A stretch of 64,000 nucleotides of DNA, from assembly GCF_000143415.4 (NCBI RefSeq), contig NW_003314296.1, positions 383,750 to 447,749 of the forward strand, read 5' to 3'. The notes below the pieces were generated by a model. It did no database searches. It was given only the letters and a program-made list of their open reading frames with translations, and was not told the DNA's origin. The translations under genes and the position numbers were made by a program. The DNA comes from Selaginella moellendorffii (Eukaryota; Streptophyta; Lycopodiopsida; Selaginellales; Selaginellaceae). Shown piece by piece: positions 1 to 9,039 of this stretch (the stretch's first letter is position 1; every line of letters starts with the position of its first letter).

Positions 1-651
1 TCCTGCGTAAGTTGAACGAATCCTCTCAAAAACATTGCTTTGAGTGATTGCTTTGATGCATTCAGGTATGCTTCTCTTCAAGCACTTGAGAGCCCTTTCC
101 AAGAAGACGATCATCCATGGCTCACGTATTGGTCCTTGTACTCATCTCTAAGTTTTGTGCAAACAGTGCTCACTCTAAACTTTCCCTGGTACGAGCAAGC
201 TAAGCTAGCATTTATAACTTTTCGTTTATCTTTTGAATTTTTATTTTCCAAGGTTGCCAGTCCCATTGCTAGAAATGATAAAGTTTGTAGCTTGTTGCTG
301 GCTATTGTTCCCTCCTTTCCAAGGCGCAAGATTCATTTATCTCAAACACATTTGTGGAAGAAATCGTTTAGGCGAAGAGCTCAAGGATGAAGTGAGATGG
401 GAGAATTTGGAGCAAGCCACACTGGACATGATGAAGCCAAGAACCCAAGAAGCTGCAATAAAATTCATCGAGAACAATGGTCAGGACACATTTGAAAAGT
501 TGATGCAAGTGGTAAGCTACCAAAAAGAAAAAAAATATCTTGGAGATAAAACATAAGTTTTGTGCAGGCTGTCAAAGGTGCGATTAAAAACAAGCCCAAG
601 ACGCCAAGGAATGTTGTGAGGATTTACCTCCAGAAACGAGGAGGCTTTTAA
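1..651 (+). CDS. HVA22/DP1/REEP-type ER membrane-shaping protein, 3' part
   Basis: The gene enters from the left edge. My exon model is 1-6, 66-188, 253-511 and 568-651, with introns of 59, 64 and 56 bp, each GT-AG. Spliced, it reads a TB2/DP1/HVA22 domain: YPAYASLQALES, then LTYWSLYSSLSFVQ, then LEMIKFVACCWLLFPPFQGA, followed by a charged tail ending in LQKRGGF and a TAA. About 156 residues are visible and the start codon lies outside. Family members are hairpin proteins that curve ER tubules; plant HVA22 genes are often stress or ABA responsive. The hydrophobic CCWLLFPPFQGA segment is one of the expected membrane hairpins. The frame stays open across all three junctions, which supports the model. 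Residues before YP are missing, so the subfamily cannot be decided. Confidence 0.85.
7..65 (+). other. intron of the HVA22-like gene (59 bp)
   Basis: The donor GTAAGT begins at 7 and the acceptor CAG ends at 65. Joining the flanks gives the family signature YPAYAS in frame, which shows that the six bases at the window edge are coding. Confidence 0.75.
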
Positions 652-732
652 ATTGCAAAGTTTGGTTTTATGATAATTTACTCCAGACTTCATAGTTATT
701 TTCAAGTGTGATGGGTCTATTGGTAGGGATCC

Positions 733-2358
733 ATGGGACGAAATCCACACGTGGATTTCTATTCAGATTTGCTAAAACGCGTCACCAAAGCTCGAGATCT
801 TCCCACTGGCAAAAGAGTCCACTCCCAAATTCTCGCAGCCAGCGATCTCAAAACCAACAGTTTTCTAGCGTGCGGGATCATAGATATGTATGGAAAGTGT
901 GGCAGCGTCTGCGACGCCCAGGAAGTTTTCGCCACCCTCCCATTTCCAAATCTCTACGCGTGGAACACCCTCCTCACGGCTTATACCCACAATGGGTATC
1001 TCCAGGAAGCTCGAAAACTCTTCATTGAAATGCCACAGAGAAACGAGATTTCATGGAATGCCCTGAGCGCCACGTACACACAGCATGGATTCTGTGATGA
1101 GGCAGCCAACATTTTCATAAAAATGCCCAGCACGACCGTCCGATCTTGGTCGAGCATCGTTACGGCATATGCCCAATCTGGGCATCTTTTCCAAGCCAAG
1201 AGCCTGTTTGATTCCATGCCGGAACGCGACCTTGTTTCCTGGACGTCGATCTTGGCTGGGATGGCGGGATCGACGGACCAGATCAAAGCCGCTACGGACG
1301 TCTTCCATCGAATGCCCGGCTGGGATTCCCCGTCGTGGAATGCCGCCATAGCCGGACTCATTCTGGTAGGGAATCTGGAAGAGGCGAGGGTCATGTTCCA
1401 TGGGATGCCGGAAAGGACTGTCTTCTCATGGACGGCCATGATTCTAGCATTCTCCCAGAATGGACAGCAGGAGCAAGCGGTGGAGATTTTCTCCAGGATT
1501 CCGCAGCGAAATGTGGTGACGTGGAATGCTATGATCGTGGCATTTGCGTACAACGGGCAAGTTGGTGCAGCAAAGGCTGCGTTTGATGGAATGAAACAAA
1601 GAGATATTGTGACGTGGACGGGACTCGTCAACTGCTATTTCGATTTAGGGCTAATGGAGAAAAGCATTGAGACGCTGAACAAAATGCCTCAACACACACT
1701 CAAGTGTCTAACTTCACTTCTTGTAGCATTTGCCGATTGCGGGCATTTAGAAAGTTCGAAAGATCTCTTTTTGAGGATGCCAGAGATTGATATAGTAGCG
1801 CTTACTGCTATGCTCTCATGCTACGCACATGCAGGCGAAGTAGAGCTATCGAAATATATTTTTGATGGCATGTCTAATCGCGATGCTGTGGCATGGACTG
1901 TGATGCTCGCGGCATATGCCCACGCTGGGCATTGCTGCGAGGCGATGCAAACGCTCGCGGCTATGGCGGTGGAGGGGATCAAGTGCGATGAGAACGCGTT
2001 CATCTCCATTCTCAACGGGTGTAGCCACTCGGGCCTGGTTGAAATCTCGCAGTGGTGCTTCCAATCCATGGTGGCAGATTACAATCTTGTGCCATGGGTG
2101 GAGCACTTCTCGTGCATTGTTGATGTTCTTGGGCGATCAAATTGCTTGCATGAGGCCGAGGAGCTTCTCCATGCAATGCCTTTCTTGCCCGATGTTGCAA
2201 CCTGGTCGAGTCTTCTCAGTGCGTCTGAGACGCACAAGGATTTGGGAAGGGCATGGCGAGCGGCACAGCACATCTCGAAGATAGATCCATCTCAAGGCGT
2301 GTCTTATGTATTGCTCTCCAATAGCTTGAATAGAGGCATAGCTCCTGACAAGTATTAA
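733..2358 (+). CDS. PPR protein with a long run of 31-residue repeats, no DYW domain
   Basis: Intronless 541-codon gene starting at MGRNPHVDFY. PPR proteins are helical-repeat RNA-binding proteins, mostly of plastids and mitochondria, acting in editing, splicing and stability. After an N-terminal L-type motif (GKRVHSQIL and GIIDMYGKCG), ten consecutive units of 31-32 residues follow (about residues 74-385). Each has the form xxxSWxxxxxAYxxxGxxxEAxxxFxxMPxR, i.e. the short S type. They run without the usual P-L-S alternation. The C-terminus has two ordinary motifs and an E-like stretch (PDVATWSSLLSA, then YVLLSNS) and stops there, so E+ and DYW editing domains are absent. The start is only 82 bp after the HVA22 stop, on the same strand. 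An organellar RNA target is inferred from the family; no targeting peptide is obvious. Confidence 0.9.
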   Translation: MGRNPHVDFYSDLLKRVTKARDLPTGKRVHSQILAASDLKTNSFLACGIIDMYGKCGSVCDAQEVFATLPFPNLYAWNTLLTAYTHNGYLQEARKLFIEMPQRNEISWNALSATYTQHGFCDEAANIFIKMPSTTVRSWSSIVTAYAQSGHLFQAKSLFDSMPERDLVSWTSILAGMAGSTDQIKAATDVFHRMPGWDSPSWNAAIAGLILVGNLEEARVMFHGMPERTVFSWTAMILAFSQNGQQEQAVEIFSRIPQRNVVTWNAMIVAFAYNGQVGAAKAAFDGMKQRDIVTWTGLVNCYFDLGLMEKSIETLNKMPQHTLKCLTSLLVAFADCGHLESSKDLFLRMPEIDIVALTAMLSCYAHAGEVELSKYIFDGMSNRDAVAWTVMLAAYAHAGHCCEAMQTLAAMAVEGIKCDENAFISILNGCSHSGLVEISQWCFQSMVADYNLVPWVEHFSCIVDVLGRSNCLHEAEELLHAMPFLPDVATWSSLLSASETHKDLGRAWRAAQHISKIDPSQGVSYVLLSNSLNRGIAPDKY

Positions 2359-3328
2359 GGTGGCTCATCTGATTATATATTTTAAATATTTTTATTGACT
2401 TTTATTTAAAATACTTACTTTGTTAAACATTGCTAGAAATACCTACGTTTTGATTTGTTTGATAGATTAGCATATCTGCTATGAAAATAGTTTCTTCAAA
2501 CTTATTTTAGATTAATTTTGCTTGTTTGCAATTTTAAATATATTTAAATGCCTTGAGTATGTTTTATAATGTCCTTCTAATAAGAGTTTCTAGATTGCAT
2601 TTGCCATGTATGAAAGCTAGTTGAGGACTAATATTTTAAAACATCAAATAGTAATATAATAATAAAGGACAAAATCGAAATAAAATAATAATTAACCTAC
2701 TACTATAAGGAGCAATTGCCAAACTTTGTGGGCTCCTAGATTTGGCGAATTGGCACCATTGGATGCAGAGTAACCTGGTAAATATCAGTTTCTTACTGCA
2801 TGTCCTTCTGAAACATTTTTGCGAGGTTTAGGCTGGCCAGTGGGTGTGCGGCATGGCCTGGGGCAAGGGAGGAGGGGTGAGTGACATATCTCTGTTTGCA
2901 TAGCCCAGGAGGGAAAAAAAAACTCTCCTTTTACCGCAGCTCTTCCCAGCTGCAAAGTTTCCAAGGGAAGTGGGAGAGGAGGCACCACCCAGCAGTAGAG
3001 GTGGATGCCCATGAGCTCTAGGTTTTGTGGAGAAGCAAGCTTGCTAGTGACCAGTAGTGACAAGGAGAGGGGATCATGAGTGGCAAGGCTGGCAATGGCA
3101 TTAGAGCCATGTGGAGGAGGAGGCTATGTGCTTAAAATACAGCTTAGGGATTCAGGGTTTGGGAATGCAAGTGGGGAGCTTGACAATCACTGGGAGTTTC
3201 TTCAGACAAGTTTTTCTTCCTCACTAAGAAAAGGCAATCATCAATAGAGAGGCAGCAATAAAGATCTTTGTGGGATCTTTGTGGCACGAAGATATTTGTG
3301 GTGGTCAATGGCCACCTAGCACTAAAGA
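2359..3328. other. intergenic, no gene recognised
   Basis: AT-rich to about 2760, then a GC-richer stretch with no convincing reading frame. A motif around 3012 (GAGCTCTAGGTTTTGTGGAG) and one around 3301 (GTGGTCAATGGCCACC) recur with small changes at 8256 and 8312. The gypsy element that follows therefore seems to have landed in a locally repeated sequence. Confidence 0.5.
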
Positions 3329-3556
3329 TGGAGAGGTGCAAAGAGACAAAGATCTAACTACCCTAGACTATGCTATACCACCTCTTGAGGTTCCTCACCA
3401 CCCAACCACCCCCAAGCTACCTTAAAAGCTCCACTGCACCGCTGCTCCACTGTGAGCCCTAAGGTAGGTTAAGTCCCTTACCCTAACATGCCTTAATATA
3501 CCATTGAGCCTCCCTTTGATTGATGTTGACCATGTGGTCAAAGCTGGTGCCTAACA
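3329..3556 (-). repeat. 3' LTR of gypsy A (228 bp)
   Basis: It aligns along its length with 8065-8253. On the minus strand it starts TGTTAGGCACC and ends in TCCA, where the other copy has ATCA. It carries about 40 bp (around 3460-3505) missing from the other LTR, so the two copies have diverged and the insertion is old. Confidence 0.8.
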
Positions 3557-4260
3557 ATTCTTCCCCCTGTAAGCGACTAAATTTTCCATTTTACTTTAAT
3601 CACTTAACCACACCTTCGACCACTTGAAGGAGTCTTACTCACAACCTCTGTAAGTTCTATTCTGGACTTAGGGACTTGCTAGCCCCAAGAATGATATCCA
3701 TACCACTCAACCATTGCATTTGGTCCAAGTGCTCCACGTGTCCGATCCCATGACCGACACCCCAAGGTACCATCAACATATCAGCCTGTTACGCTAAGGC
3801 CATGCCCCTTTCCACAAGTGATCATCCCAGATCCACTCCTTAGCATCCTTAGGATGTCCATAGACATGGGGAATAGCCTTCCCCAATATCCTTTTTCCGG
3901 TCCCTACCAAGTTTCTTTCTGTCCATAGCCGTGTTTGCCAACACTGCCACTGGATCGAGGCCCACAGGCCCGACCATTAAGTCCCACGGTCCTCTAGGAC
4001 TTCCTCACCATCTGACTATGTCCTTGGTCACCACACCAGAGGGTTACTCCTCTTCCTTTTCATAGTCTAGGATTTTGGGACAACATTTCGGAACACCGTG
4101 GCCCTATACGGGCCTCGTGGGTACTCTCCCCGCCTTCTGCCTTTGGGTGCTCTAGGCATGGGCTTAGAGCGAGGTTCCATTGAGCCACGCTTGGTATCCA
4201 AGTAGGTAGTGCCACCCACACTTGGACTGGGAGCATCGGCCAGTCGATCTTCCGGGGAAA

Positions 4261-4662
4261 TTAGAGGCGGCTCTTGAACACTTCACCAAGCAACCCCATT
4301 TGTCGATTTGTATTCACTCTAGTCTTGGACTTCTCAATGGGCAACTCATCACCCAACACTGGGTACAGCCTTCTTGGGCCAAACTGGCCTTTCCTGGCCA
4401 AACTGGCTCCATTGCAGTCCTCCCCCTTACTATACTTTTGGAGCTCATCAAACCCCCCAGGGTCTGGGAGACAAACGCTTTGGGCTTTCACCCTCTCAGA
4501 CTCGAACTCGGACTCGAACTCGGACTCAAACTCGGACTCGAACTCGAAATCAGACTCGGGCTCGGGCTCGGGCTCGGTCTCGGTCTCGGTCCCAATCTCG
4601 GTCTTGGTCTCGGTCTCGGTCCCGGTCTCGGTCCTAGTCTCGGTCTCGACCTCGGATTCCAT
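4261..4662 (-). CDS. acidic repeat ORF inside gypsy A, unknown
   Basis: 133 codons. The first half is an imperfect Glu-x dipeptide run (ETETRTETGTETE, then EFESEFESE) produced by the CTCGGN hexamer repeat. The second half is ordinary sequence (LPDPGGFDELQKY, GQFGPRRLYPVLGDELPIEK, NTNRQMGLLGEVFKSRL). The ordinary half suggests a real coding ancestor, perhaps an extra 3' ORF of this element or a captured gene. Hexamer repeats lack stops in several frames, so openness in the repeat half means little. No family recognised. Confidence 0.35.
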   Translation of the reverse strand: MESEVETETRTETGTETETKTEIGTETETEPEPEPESDFEFESEFESEFESEFESERVKAQSVCLPDPGGFDELQKYSKGEDCNGASLARKGQFGPRRLYPVLGDELPIEKSKTRVNTNRQMGLLGEVFKSRL

Positions 4663-4985
4663 CTCGGGTCCATCTCGAACTCCATCTCAGACTCTGTCTC
4701 GGTCCATCTCAGACTCCATTTGGGGTCCATCTTGAACTCCATCTCGGGTCCATCTCGGACTCCATCTCGGACTCCATCTTGGGTCCATCTCAGACTCCAT
4801 CTCAGGTCCATCTCGGACTCTATCTCAAACTCCATCTCGGGTCCATTTCGGACTCCATTTCAGGTCCTTCTCGGGTCCATCTCGGACTCCACCTCAGACT
4901 CCATCTTGGGTCTATCTCAGACTCCATCTTGGATCCATTTCGGACTCTATCTCGAACTCCATCTTGGGTCCATCTTGGACACTTC
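4493..4985. repeat. minisatellite, CTCGGN hexamers grading into a ~20-bp unit
   Basis: From 4493 to about 4650 the sequence is a run of CTCGGA, CTCGGG and CTCGGT hexamers. From there to about 4985 the unit lengthens to variants of GGACTCCATCTCGGGTCCAT. The units are imperfect and contiguous with no unique spacers. The repeat lies between integrase and the 3' LTR of gypsy A. Confidence 0.9.
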
Positions 4986-5494
4986 CACGTGTCATGTGTT
5001 GGTCCTTTTGGGTCCCTTTTTAGAGCCTCGCTTATTGCTCGCTTCATGCTCATTCCTCGAGCACTTTGTTGGGAGTTCCATTCCTGCTCTCGACCTTTCA
5101 AGTCGGAGCTTTTAGTCCAAACGTGTTACACTCGTTTGATTTTTGCTTCGGCCACTACCACGTGGCACCCTTTCAGCTCTACTTTGGGGCCTAGGGATTT
5201 TATGTCTCACACCCCCCAACAAAGTCCTTGTCCCAAGGACAAGTTGTACCGGTGATCACCCTTTCTGAGGAACCCTGCTCAAGCTTCTAGTCCATCTTCC
5301 ACAACCGTATACATCAAGGAGGCATTGGGCCAGTCACTCCAAGATAGAACACCTTTCAACTGGCTAACATAAAATATTGGATGAATTTTCACCCTAGTTG
5401 GTAGCTGCACACAATAAGTTACTTTACCAATGCACTCTAGCACTTCATATGAACTAGCATATCGATGGGAAAGTTTATCACGTCCATAAAGGCA

Positions 5495-6010
5495 CTAAGG
5501 TGTTTTGCACTCACTTGACGGAAAGATCATTTGCACGAAGATGAGATCACCCACCTTATATTCCTGGAATTGGCGATGCTCATTAGCAAACTTCTCCACT
5601 CTATCCTGAGCTACCTGTAAATTCCATTTGCACACCACTAGAATCTTATCAAGTTCTGTGGCCAGATTAGTCACCTCAGAATCAAACTTATCTTGAACAT
5701 CCTTACTCAAATGCAATCCCAACTCCACTGTTGTTCAAGGATGCCTTCCAAACATGGCAAAGTAAGGACTTAGCTTGTATTGTTGTAAGAAAATTGCATG
5801 AACGGAAGATATAGATCTTACTGTCCTTGCCTTTGACCAATGTTACAACATAACATATCCTCCATCTGATTCACACGCTTGGTTTGCCCATCTGTCTGAG
5901 GATGATCTCCATTAAAGAGTTTCATTCCTCTAATAAAAATTGTGCTTAATCAACTCATGCATCTTCTTCCCCCCAAAATGACCAGCATCTTGACGATCAT
6001 GATAGTGGAA
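5495..6010 (-). pseudogene. gypsy A integrase remnant
   Basis: Read on the minus strand, an H2C2-like piece (FHYHDRQDAGHFGGKKMHEL, about 5945-6010) is followed by HPQTDGQTKRVN (about 5840-5905) and the C-terminal region (LHLSKDVQDKF, then YKVGDLIFVQ, 5495-5728). Most of the catalytic core between H2C2 and HPQTDGQ is deleted. The catalytic glutamate after GQT is a lysine codon. It cannot encode an active integrase. Confidence 0.7.
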
Positions 6011-6203
6011 TAAAACTTGAGTAATTAACGCATCCACCTGTAGCAAATATACATAGCCATTGTAGTAGATAATCCCATCCACCAATGAGAAAGGGGCTTC
6101 CATCTGGTCTCACAAAGAGGCCACCTCAGCATCCTGAGCCTGAGCACACTCAACCAACTGCCCAAACTTGCTGACCACCTTACTCAAATAATAACAAAAT
6201 GGT

Positions 6204-6880
6204 TTATAACATTGTCACATGACGAACACGAGATAAAGCATTTACCACCACATTTGATTTTCCCGGACGATGCTCAATAGGAAACTCCCTAAACTCCATG
6301 AGTTTGACTATCCAACAAGCTTGCGTAGTGTTCAACTCCTTATGTGTGAAAAGATACACAAGTGGTTTGTGATCTGTTAACACCACAAACACTACACCAT
6401 AAAGATAGTGTTGCCACGTCCACAAAGCATGAACAATAAAGAGTAACTCTTACTCATATGTGGAATAGCATTACTCCGCGGAATTCAAAGTTTGACTTTC
6501 ATATGCAATAGGCTGTCCCTCTTGCATGAGAACTCCTCCTAGTGCATAACCACTCGTATTGCATGTCACCTCGTAAGGTTTCAATGGATCAGCAATGTGA
6601 AGCACTGGAGTCTCACTCAACAATCATGTGGTATCTTCCACTCGAATGACACATTTTTGCGTAACAACCGTGTCAAAGGAATAGCCACCTCTGGAAACTT
6701 ATGCTGGAAACATCGGTAGTAACTAGCCATACCAAGAAAACTACACAACTCAACCACTATATTTGGTGTAGGCCAATTTTCCACCACAACCACCTTCCTT
6801 GGATCCATCTTGACACCCTTAGATGTCACAATATGGCCTACCATCTCCAACTTTGCAAACTCATATTTGCTCTTCTTCAC
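6204..6880 (-). pseudogene. gypsy A reverse transcriptase thumb and RNase H remnant
   Basis: 6617-6880 reads the RT connection region (KYEFAKLEMVGHIVTSKGV, DPRKVVVVENWPTP, SFLGMASYYR). 6204-6425 reads the end of RNase H (VVLTDHKPLVYLF, then EFPIEHRPGKSNVVVNALSR). Both frames are typical of Ty3/gypsy pol; stops and a frame change separate them. Confidence 0.8.
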
Positions 6881-6895
6881 ATAAAGTTTATTGTT

Positions 6896-7240
6896 TCAGA
6901 GTAACAAAAAAACCTTGTGTAAATGCATTTTATGCTCCTCTATATTCTTGTTGAAAATAAAAATATCATCCAAGAAACTCTCCACAAACTCATGAAGATA
7001 AAGCCCAAATACCTCCATCGTCAACCGAGTATTTGCATCTGGAGTTCCCCTAGTAGCCAAGAACTTCTTCATATTGGCTAGCCAAGCAAGACACTCGTCC
7101 ACACCACCATCACTGGAAAAGGTTAGAATCTTGGGTCGATCTACCAAAGGAGGCTTACTTAGAGCGCTACCACGTCCAGCCTCAAGTGCCTCAATACGCC
7201 CACACATGGTATCCATCATGCTATGTATCTCGTCTTGCAT
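6896..7240 (-). pseudogene. gypsy A gag joined to mid-RT by an internal deletion
   Basis: One open frame of 114 codons starts like a gag leader (MQDEIHSMMDTMCGRIEALE, then FSSDGGVDECLAWLANMKKF). It passes without a break into RT after the catalytic box (FVESFLDDIFIFNKN, then EEHKMHLHKVF). Protease and the RT fingers and palm are missing between the halves, so a deletion fused gag to pol in frame. The FLDD catalytic pair survives. Confidence 0.7.
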
Positions 7241-7373
7241 CTCTTGCTGATTTCGATTAAGGGCTCACAACTCATGAACCACATCTTGAATGGTCCAAAT
7301 CTCTGCAGCTTCGCCATCGATAATAGGATTCTAGTGTTCAGCTTAGTTGGCCATCACAACCAACCTCCCTCTG

Positions 7374-7535
7374 TGTAGCGCATGTGATCATGGGATGAGA
7401 TTTGGATATACTGTCACCGTGGATCCTTGGAACCTTGGGGGATAAATGGGGATAAAATAGCCACTAAGGGCTCTCTCATCAAGCAATTGCCCCTTTTCCA
7501 GTTGGCTTAAGGGGAGAGAGATAAGGTGCGCTACA
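7374..7535 (+). repeat. TRIM 5' LTR (162 bp)
   Basis: Terminal bases TGTAGCGC and GCGCTACA form a perfect 8-bp inverted repeat. Followed after two bases by the tRNA-Met primer-binding site. Confidence 0.9.
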
Positions 7536-7537
7536 GT

Positions 7538-7549
7538 TGGTATCAGAGC
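7538..7549 (+). other. TRIM primer-binding site (tRNA-iMet)
   Basis: TGGTATCAGAGC is the usual plant LTR-element complement to the 3' end of initiator methionine tRNA. Confidence 0.85.
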
Positions 7550-7885
7550 AAATGGCACGGGTTCGATTCCCATTGATTAGTGGCTACTTAAAAGTATAAT
7601 ATACCCTTGAGCAAGGTATATTCCTACCCCTAAATTTGAAATCGTACGTATTGGGCATCCATGCATACGTCCTTCCTCTTGTGTGGTGTATCCACGGACG
7701 AAGGTATCCACCGTGGGACTGAGGTACGGGTGGATGACTAGTTGCCTCACATGGAATAGCTGGTCTACACAATGGAAGGATTGGTAGATTGAGTGCGGAA
7801 ATGGAGGTGCTGGTTCCCCTTGGCTCAGTAGGGGTTGCTAGTCAATAGTCAATGAGGACATTAACATCTCTGAAGGGGGGGTGAG

Positions 7886-8047
7886 TGTAGCGCATGTGAT
7901 CATGGGATGAGATTTGGATATACTGTCACCGTGGATCCTTGGAACCTTGGGGGATAAATGGGGATAAAATAGCCACTAAGGGCTCTCTCATCAAGCAATT
8001 GCCCCTTTTCCAGTTGGCTTAAGGGGAGAGAGATAAGGTGTGCTACA
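7886..8047 (+). repeat. TRIM 3' LTR (162 bp)
   Basis: Same length as the 5' LTR with one visible C-to-T difference. Preceded by a G-rich purine tract and followed by the CTCTG target duplication. Confidence 0.9.
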
Positions 8048-8064
8048 CTCTGATACCAATCTTA

Positions 8065-8253
8065 TGATCCGGTGCAAAAAGACAAAGATCTAGCCACCCT
8101 AGGCTATGCTTTGCCACCTCTTGAGGTTCCTCACCATCCAACCACCCTTGAGCTACCTCAAAAGCTCCACTGCACCATTGCTCCATTGTGAGCCCTACCC
8201 TTGAGCCTCTCTTTGACTGACATGGACCACGTGGTCAAAACTGGCACCTAACA
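8065..8253 (-). repeat. 5' LTR of gypsy A (189 bp)
   Basis: Matches 3329-3556 apart from an internal deletion of about 40 bp. It is separated by five bases from the minus-strand primer-binding site, which still abuts it because the TRIM inserted within that site. Confidence 0.8.
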
Positions 8254-9035
8254 TAAGAGCTCCAAGGTTTGTGGAGAAGTAGGAGAGGAGGCAACCAACA
8301 CTGCCATGGGGGTGGTCAACAGCCACCCAACACCAAAGATGGATGCCTAGGAATTTGTGGATGGGCATGTTAAGTTTGCCATGCTTGACTCTCTTCCATC
8401 CTTTTAGTAGAAGTTCTCACTTCTTTCCTTGGGGGGGGGGGGTTAAATGGTAAAAGGGTTATTTCTTTAACCACATCATTGCCAGACAATATCTCTTCGT
8501 AGCATCAAAGTTCTAAGTGATGTAGAGATGAGTGAAGAGAGTATCTTGATAGAGTAGAATCTAATCACTTTCTTTTCTAGGATCTGAGCACCTTGCATAG
8601 TTTAGTGCTTCAGGTACTTAGTCTATTCCAATAAGATGCTTTACCGCTTGAAGAATAGGTGTGCAAGAAGACTTCAAATAGCTATTAGATCTTCAAAGTC
8701 CCTTTTGTTATTTTAGTAGGTATTGACACTTGGCTTCTTTGCTTCTTAAACCTTCTTTATGACTAAATCCAGGCATTCAGAGATAGACTTCTAGCCAAGT
8801 GCCTTGTGGGATTGTAGGAGGTACTCAATTTTAGAATGTTTATTTTTAAAATATAGGTTTGTAAAGGGATTTTTTAGCTATGTGCAAATTATATAGCATT
8901 CTAAACTCTAGCGTTTGGAATTTAATAGCTTCCTCTGAGGAAACACAATATGTATGTGTGATCTACAACTTCATTCAGGTGGTGAGCTGCTTTTTATATA
9001 TGTATTATTTTGATATAAAAGTTATGATTTCTAAC
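8254..9035. other. intergenic, no gene recognised
   Basis: Begins with sequence similar to the flank left of gypsy A. It contains a run of about ten G at 8432-8441 and turns AT-rich. No reading frame or structural RNA could be supported. Confidence 0.5.
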
Positions 9036-9039
9036 ACGA

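Larger units (their letters stand above)
7374..8047 (+). mobile_element. TRIM (terminal-repeat retrotransposon in miniature), 674 bp, young
   Basis: Two 162-bp LTRs (7374-7535 and 7886-8047) start TGTAGCGC and end in CTACA. They differ, by eye, at one base near the 3' end (GCGCTACA against GTGCTACA). The primer-binding site TGGTATCAGAGC (7538-7549), complementary to initiator tRNA-Met, follows the first LTR. A polypurine tract (GAAGGGGGGG, 7872-7881) precedes the second. Target duplication CTCTG lies at 7369-7373 and 8048-8052. The 350-bp interior has no gag or pol, so it must be mobilised in trans. The target is the primer-binding site of gypsy A. Confidence 0.9.
3329..8253 (-). mobile_element. 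Ty3/gypsy LTR retrotransposon A, decayed, with nested TRIM
   Basis: The minus-strand element is framed by LTRs at 8065-8253 (5') and 3329-3556 (3'). A primer-binding site reading TTGGTATCAGAG on the minus strand (complement of 8048-8059) lies next to the 5' LTR. A purine tract (CAGGGGGAAGAAT, just right of 3556) lies next to the 3' LTR. Between them, minus-strand fragments of gag, reverse transcriptase, RNase H and integrase occur in Ty3 order. Stops and deletions break the pol frame. Possible 5-bp target duplication AAAGA/TAAGA is imperfect. About 1.9 kb between integrase and the 3' LTR is mostly non-coding and contains a minisatellite. The order RT, RNase H, integrase excludes copia. Confidence 0.85.

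Noticed and set aside
981-1631. 216-codon minus-strand ORF
   Set aside because: Antisense shadow of the PPR gene.
4493-4985. Possible CRISPR-like array
   Set aside because: The repeats are contiguous with no unique spacers, and the window is plant nuclear DNA.
4222-5115. 297-codon plus-strand ORF
   Set aside because: Most of its length is the hexamer minisatellite, which lacks stops in several frames on both strands; it opposes the element's coding strand.
7556-7578. tRNA gene
   Set aside because: Only a T-arm/B-box match is present; no cloverleaf can be drawn around it.
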